A stretch of DNA of 64,000 nucleotides from the NCBI GenBank assembly GCA_050633285.1, contig JBOEGG010000002.1, positions 248,001-312,000 of the forward strand. The letters run 5' to 3'. Source of the stretch: UBA1672 sp050633285. GTDB lineage: Bacteria > Pseudomonadota > Alphaproteobacteria > Micavibrionales > Micavibrionaceae. This document shows, in pieces, positions 60,988 through 64,000 of the stretch. The notes beneath the pieces are model-generated. The model was not told the origin of the DNA. It searched no databases and saw nothing but the letters and a program-made list of their open reading frames with translations. Position 1 is the first letter of the stretch; the number at the start of each line of letters is the position of its first letter. Both the position numbers and the translations under genes were made by a program.

Positions 60988-61935
60988 TTAATTCTCTACA
61001 ACAGTGACTTCGTTTTCACGTTGGATGGTGGCTTGTAAGACTTGGTTACTGCTTGTGTTTACAACACGAATAACATCACCCTTTGCGCCATTTTGTAGAG
61101 CTTTTACTTGTGTAGTTAAACGCATAGAGCCATTGAGAAGCGACAAGGTCACAAGCTCTCCGCGTTTTACAATTTGGGGGGCAATTAAATCGACACTCTT
61201 AATCGGACGCCCTGCGGTGATTATACGACGTGCTGTCATGCCAAGGAGTTGATGGGCATCACCAATCGTATCAGCCGAAAAATCACGTTCTCTAATTTTT
61301 AAACTCGTGATGTCACGTTCTGTAATAATACGGCCATTTTGTAAATTGCCTGATAAAACAGGGATTTCAACCACTGCATCCATATGTCCTGTGATTTTAA
61401 GTTGTTGTATCGGATTTATCGCGGATGGAGCGGCAATTGTTGCCTCGAACGTTTTGCGTCTTGTATCGACATTCAAACGCGTAATTTCAAATGCGGCTGG
61501 TTGATCTACAGGTAAAATTATTTCGTGATATTGAGTAGGTAAAAATAATTCGTAATCTCCGTAAATACCATCGTCACGCATTGCTTTTAAAATCGTTGTT
61601 TCAATGATATCGCGATCAATAACAGTTGCCTCACGGCGTAAAATAATGTGGTCACTTGGGTGTGTAGGGCGCCAGTCTAAATCTAAAGCCAATGCAATAC
61701 GAAGCAATGTTTTGGCATTTAAAACCATTTCCTTACCCGGGCGCGGTGCCATACCTAGAACACGGTCTTGGTCGCGTGCAAGATCGTAAAAAACATCGCC
61801 TAACTTAATCGTGTCATCACTTAAGATCGAGTTTTCCTTTAAGCCCGCAGCATCCGCAGATGTGATAGAGAAGGGGGCACTGAGCAACGCCAATGCCATA
61901 CAAACCTGAAAGATTTTATATCTGATATTTATCAT
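60988..61935 (-). CDS. flgA: P-ring assembly chaperone FlgA
   Basis: Periplasmic chaperone for P-ring assembly. 315 residues. Signal peptide with core near 8-24 and cleavage near ADA at 27-29. The C-terminal SAF-type domain has LSGNLQNGRIITERDITSLKIRERD near 195-219, MTARRIITAGRPIKSVDL near 230-247 and KRGELVTLSLLNGSMRLTTQVKALQNGAKGDVIRVVN near 253-289. The long N-terminal region is usual for alphaproteobacterial FlgA. 45 bases after flgG, 28 before flgH. Confidence 0.88.
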   Translation of the reverse strand: MINIRYKIFQVCMALALLSAPFSITSADAAGLKENSILSDDTIKLGDVFYDLARDQDRVLGMAPRPGKEMVLNAKTLLRIALALDLDWRPTHPSDHIILRREATVIDRDIIETTILKAMRDDGIYGDYELFLPTQYHEIILPVDQPAAFEITRLNVDTRRKTFEATIAAPSAINPIQQLKITGHMDAVVEIPVLSGNLQNGRIITERDITSLKIRERDFSADTIGDAHQLLGMTARRIITAGRPIKSVDLIAPQIVKRGELVTLSLLNGSMRLTTQVKALQNGAKGDVIRVVNTSSNQVLQATIQRENEVTVVEN

Positions 61936-61980
61936 GATGATCCCTTTCCTTTACACAAATGCTACCCTATAGCTCATGTG

Positions 61981-62766
61981 TTATCTAAGTTGTGATACTG
62001 CCTGAAGCATCTCGTCACTTGTTGAAATAACATTAGAATTCATTTCATAGGCACGTTGCGCTGCAATGAGTGACGTGATCTCGGCAACAACGTCAACATT
62101 GGATTGTTCCAATGCACCTTGTTCGATTGAACCAAACTGATCTTGATTTGCTGTACCGGTAACCGAAGAGCCTGATGCTTCTGTTTCTAAATAGTAGTTA
62201 TTACCAATGGCTTCCAGACCAGCAGGGTTTACAAAATCTGCCATCTGCAATTGCCCAAGGTTCTGCACTGTCGTTTGTCCCTGAATAGTCGCAAGAACTT
62301 CACCTTCTGGATTAATATCAATATTCGTCGCGTTGTTTGGAACGGTAATCGCCGGAACGACTGTATATCCCTGAACCGTGACAAGCTCACCATTCTCGTT
62401 GATCTGGAATGTTCCGTCACGTGTATATGCTGTATCTCCATCTGGCAAATCAACTTGAAAAAAGCCCCGTCCAAGGATCGCAAGGTCAAGTTCGTTTTGC
62501 GTAATTTGAACAGCACCTTGTGAATGCATGCGATATACCGCACCCGTTTTTACACCCAAACCAACCTGTAAGCCTGAAGGCAATGTTGTGCCGGAGTCCG
62601 AAGACGTTGAGCCGGGGCGGTTAATATTTTGGTAAATCAGATCTTGAAAGGCTGCACGTTGTTTTTTATAACCTGTCGTTGTCATGTTGGCGATGTTGTT
62701 TGATATAACATCAACATTGAGTTGCTGTGCCATCATTCCTGTTGCGCCTATATCTAAAGATCTCAT
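61981..62766 (-). CDS. flgG: Flagellar distal rod protein FlgG
   Basis: Builds the distal rod. 261 residues, family-normal. N-terminal signature: MRSLDIGATGMMAQQLNVD, then VISNNIANMTTTGYKKQRAAFQDLIYQ. Middle: LDLAILGRGFFQVDLPDGDTAYTRDG near 88-113. C-terminus: GSIEQGALEQSNVDVVAEITSLIAAQRAYEMNSNVISTSDEML. Exported by the flagellar apparatus, no signal peptide. Between flgF and flgA. Confidence 0.97.
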   Translation of the reverse strand: MRSLDIGATGMMAQQLNVDVISNNIANMTTTGYKKQRAAFQDLIYQNINRPGSTSSDSGTTLPSGLQVGLGVKTGAVYRMHSQGAVQITQNELDLAILGRGFFQVDLPDGDTAYTRDGTFQINENGELVTVQGYTVVPAITVPNNATNIDINPEGEVLATIQGQTTVQNLGQLQMADFVNPAGLEAIGNNYYLETEASGSSVTGTANQDQFGSIEQGALEQSNVDVVAEITSLIAAQRAYEMNSNVISTSDEMLQAVSQLR

Positions 62767-62792
62767 TTCTTTACTCCTTCATACTTGAATTC

Positions 62793-63512
62793 TTAAACCT
62801 GCGTTAGCTTCTGTATCGCACCGCGCAGGCGGTCATGTTCATTTTCCAATAGTTTATTTGTGCTTTGGAAATCGCGTAAAATTTTAATCATACGGGTCAT
62901 TTCAGTCACTGGCTCAACATTGGAGCCTTCTAGAAAGCCTTGCTGTGCAACTGTATCTGTTGCCGGATTTGATGCTGCATCTGTTGTATATGTATTATTT
63001 CCCATCGCTTCGAGTTGTTGTACATTTTCAAATTCAACAATGCCAAGCTGCCCAATCGTGCCATTCTGATCCGAGATCATCCCACGCTCATCTATTGAAA
63101 TTTCTGTCGCACTCGCAGGGATAGTGATCGGGCCACCTTGCCCAAGGACAGGATATCCCGCAGATGTCAAAAGCGTGCCATCGGCATTTTTGTGAAAATT
63201 ACCATCTCTTGTATATGCTGTTGCACCATCAGGCGTCTGCACAGTGAAATAACCTGTTCCATTTAACGCAACATGAAACGGGTTTCCTGTTTGTTGCATT
63301 GAACCCTGTTTTGTAAGTTCATACTCGCCATAATCATAAACAAAAGAAAGTTCATCATCGCCACCTTTGGGGTCAGATAGATATTCGGTAAAGACAGGGT
63401 TTTGTCCGCGAAATCCGGTTGTATTCATATTGGCAATATTATTGGCCACAATATCCATATTCGTTTTTAAAACGAGTTGTTTGGATAATCCTAGATAGAT
63501 ACTATTTTCCAT
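62793..63512 (-). CDS. flgF: Flagellar proximal rod protein FlgF
   Basis: Proximal rod protein. 239 residues from the ATG at 63512, which has AAAGGG upstream; an open extension to 63581 has no family match. Landmarks: SIYLGLSKQLVLKTNMDIVANNIANMNTTGFRGQ near 4-37, HVALNGTGYFTVQTPDGATAYTRDGNF near 80-106, and GFLEGSNVEPVTEMTRMIKILRDFQSTNKLLENEHD near 194-229. First gene of the flgF/flgG/flgA/flgH run behind a sigma-54 promoter. Confidence 0.95.
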   Translation of the reverse strand: MENSIYLGLSKQLVLKTNMDIVANNIANMNTTGFRGQNPVFTEYLSDPKGGDDELSFVYDYGEYELTKQGSMQQTGNPFHVALNGTGYFTVQTPDGATAYTRDGNFHKNADGTLLTSAGYPVLGQGGPITIPASATEISIDERGMISDQNGTIGQLGIVEFENVQQLEAMGNNTYTTDAASNPATDTVAQQGFLEGSNVEPVTEMTRMIKILRDFQSTNKLLENEHDRLRGAIQKLTQV

Positions 63513-63581
63513 TGAACGGCCCTTTCTTACGCATATCGGACATATTTTCTTTACCCGATGGAGTATTTCACTGACATGCAA

Positions 63582-63597
63582 TGCAGATGCCGTGCCA
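63582..63597 (-). promoter_or_regulatory. Sigma-54 promoter of the flgF operon
   Basis: On the minus strand TGGCAC (63592-63597), then GGCAT, then CTGCA (63582-63586). GG and GC are ten bases apart. The predicted start near 63572 gives a leader of about 60 bases before flgF. Confidence 0.78.
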
Positions 63598-63771
63598 GTT
63601 TTTAAAATGATTTAAAATCAATTGCTTAAGTGGTTTTAATCTGAAGGGAGGGGCGTTTTTGTATGAAAGCTTCCCCCTGTTTTGAGGATTAAAAGGTCGC
63701 ACAGAGGAAAAATTTTCCGCGTCGAGGGGATATATTTTAAATAAAACCGTGTTGATAGCTTTGTTTGTCAA

Positions 63772-63801
63772 TTAGACGTACGTAAAACTTTGGTCTATAA
63801 T
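63772..63801 (+). promoter_or_regulatory. Possible sigma-70 promoter of fliL
   Basis: TTAGAC (63772-63777), 18-base spacer, TATAAT (63796-63801). The predicted start near 63808 leaves a leader of about 56 bases before the fliL ATG at 63864. The -35 box is imperfect. Confidence 0.45.
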
Positions 63802-63863
63802 CAAAATATCGATTGCGTACTCATTGCGTCAAACACTTTCAAATTTAAGATAATAGGATAATC

Positions 63864-64000
63864 ATGTCGGAAGAAGATCAGGTTGATGATGTAGCCTCAG
63901 ATGATGAGGAAGAAGAAGGCAAGAAAAAAGGCGGTCTGAAAAAGATATTAATTATTCTGGTTCCGTTACTCCTTATAGGTGGTGGCGCCGGGGCATACTT
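63864..64000 (+). CDS. fliL: Flagellar basal-body protein FliL, N-terminus only (cut by window edge)
   Basis: About 45 residues visible. An acidic cytoplasmic tail (SEEDQVDDVASDDEEEEG) and a Lys-rich patch (KKKGGLKK) are followed by one membrane span, ILIILVPLLLIGGGAGAY. This is the typical start of FliL, which surrounds the MotAB stator and stabilises it. Start at ATG 63864 with AGGAT upstream. The rest lies outside the window. It points away from flgF. Confidence 0.75.
   Translation, partial: MSEEDQVDDVASDDEEEEGKKKGGLKKILIILVPLLLIGGGAGAY

Larger units (their letters stand above)
63513..63863. other. Divergent region flgF / fliL
   Basis: 351 bases. It holds a sigma-54 promoter for flgF (listed separately), a likely sigma-70 promoter for fliL (listed separately) and, between them, an inverted repeat TTTTAATC / GATTAAAA (63634-63641, 63687-63694) that brackets a purine-rich and a complementary pyrimidine-rich tract. 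Confidence 0.45.

Noticed and set aside
63513..63581. N-terminal extension of FlgF
   Set aside because: The extra 23 residues match no FlgF, and a good Shine-Dalgarno precedes the ATG at 63512; the extension also starts next to the sigma-54 promoter's -12 box.
1..64000. tRNA, rRNA, CRISPR, insertion sequence or prophage
   Set aside because: No cloverleaf, repeat-spacer array, transposase or phage gene was seen in the intergenic regions or coding sequences.

Overview
The window looks like a chromosomal segment of a free-living, flagellated alphaproteobacterium, moderately AT-rich by eye. This rests on a CtrA-type response regulator transcribed divergently from fliI, the alphaproteobacterial flagellar regulators FlbD, FliX, FlbT and FlaF, an alphaproteobacterial-type DksA lacking most zinc cysteines, and a YejABEF peptide importer. 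I see no rRNA, tRNA, CRISPR array, insertion sequence or prophage. Gene order and protein motifs look chromosomal throughout.

Region 1 (about 1-4 kb): the start of a secreted protein, rpsU, a small secreted orphan, yejF, a ThiE/TenI-like TIM barrel and a secreted Kazal-domain protein. Region 2 (4-16 kb): arginine biosynthesis in two minus-strand runs, DUF1611-like/argC/argB/DUF805/argD/argF and argG/PhnA-domain/PiT-like/argH/YgjV-like/arsC. Two plus-strand genes (MAPEG and an orphan) lie between them. No argA or argJ is present. The DUF1611-like protein at the head of the run is a candidate source of N-acetylglutamate. Region 3 (16-26 kb): the rest of the Yej importer (yejB, yejE, yejA), interleaved with an EamA permease, an M20 amidohydrolase, an ankyrin protein, kdsB, a histidine-phosphatase-like protein and a TPR protein. 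Region 4 (26-30 kb): a degenerate EAL protein, pyrD, pgsA, an orphan and ctrA.

Region 5 (30-64 kb) is an almost continuous flagellar locus. It holds export (fliI, fliH, fliJ, flhA), placement and number control (flhF, flhG), MS ring/switch/stator (fliF, fliG, fliN, motA), regulators (flbD, fliX, flbT, flaF), hook and hook-length genes (flgE, flgD, fliK, FlgN-like proteins), rod and rings (flgF, flgG, flgA, flgH, flgI, flgJ-like), flagellin and the start of fliL. Two good sigma-54 promoters (TGGCAC / GC, exact -24/-12 spacing) sit upstream of flgF and flgI, consistent with FlbD control. TTAA-type half-sites between ctrA and fliI suggest CtrA control.

The most unusual non-coding feature is a run of three strong hairpins ending in a U-tract between flgE and the flagellin gene (51857-52020, minus strand). 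It could be a 3'UTR-derived small RNA or an attenuator separating hook from filament expression. All functional statements come from motif reading by eye. No database search was run.
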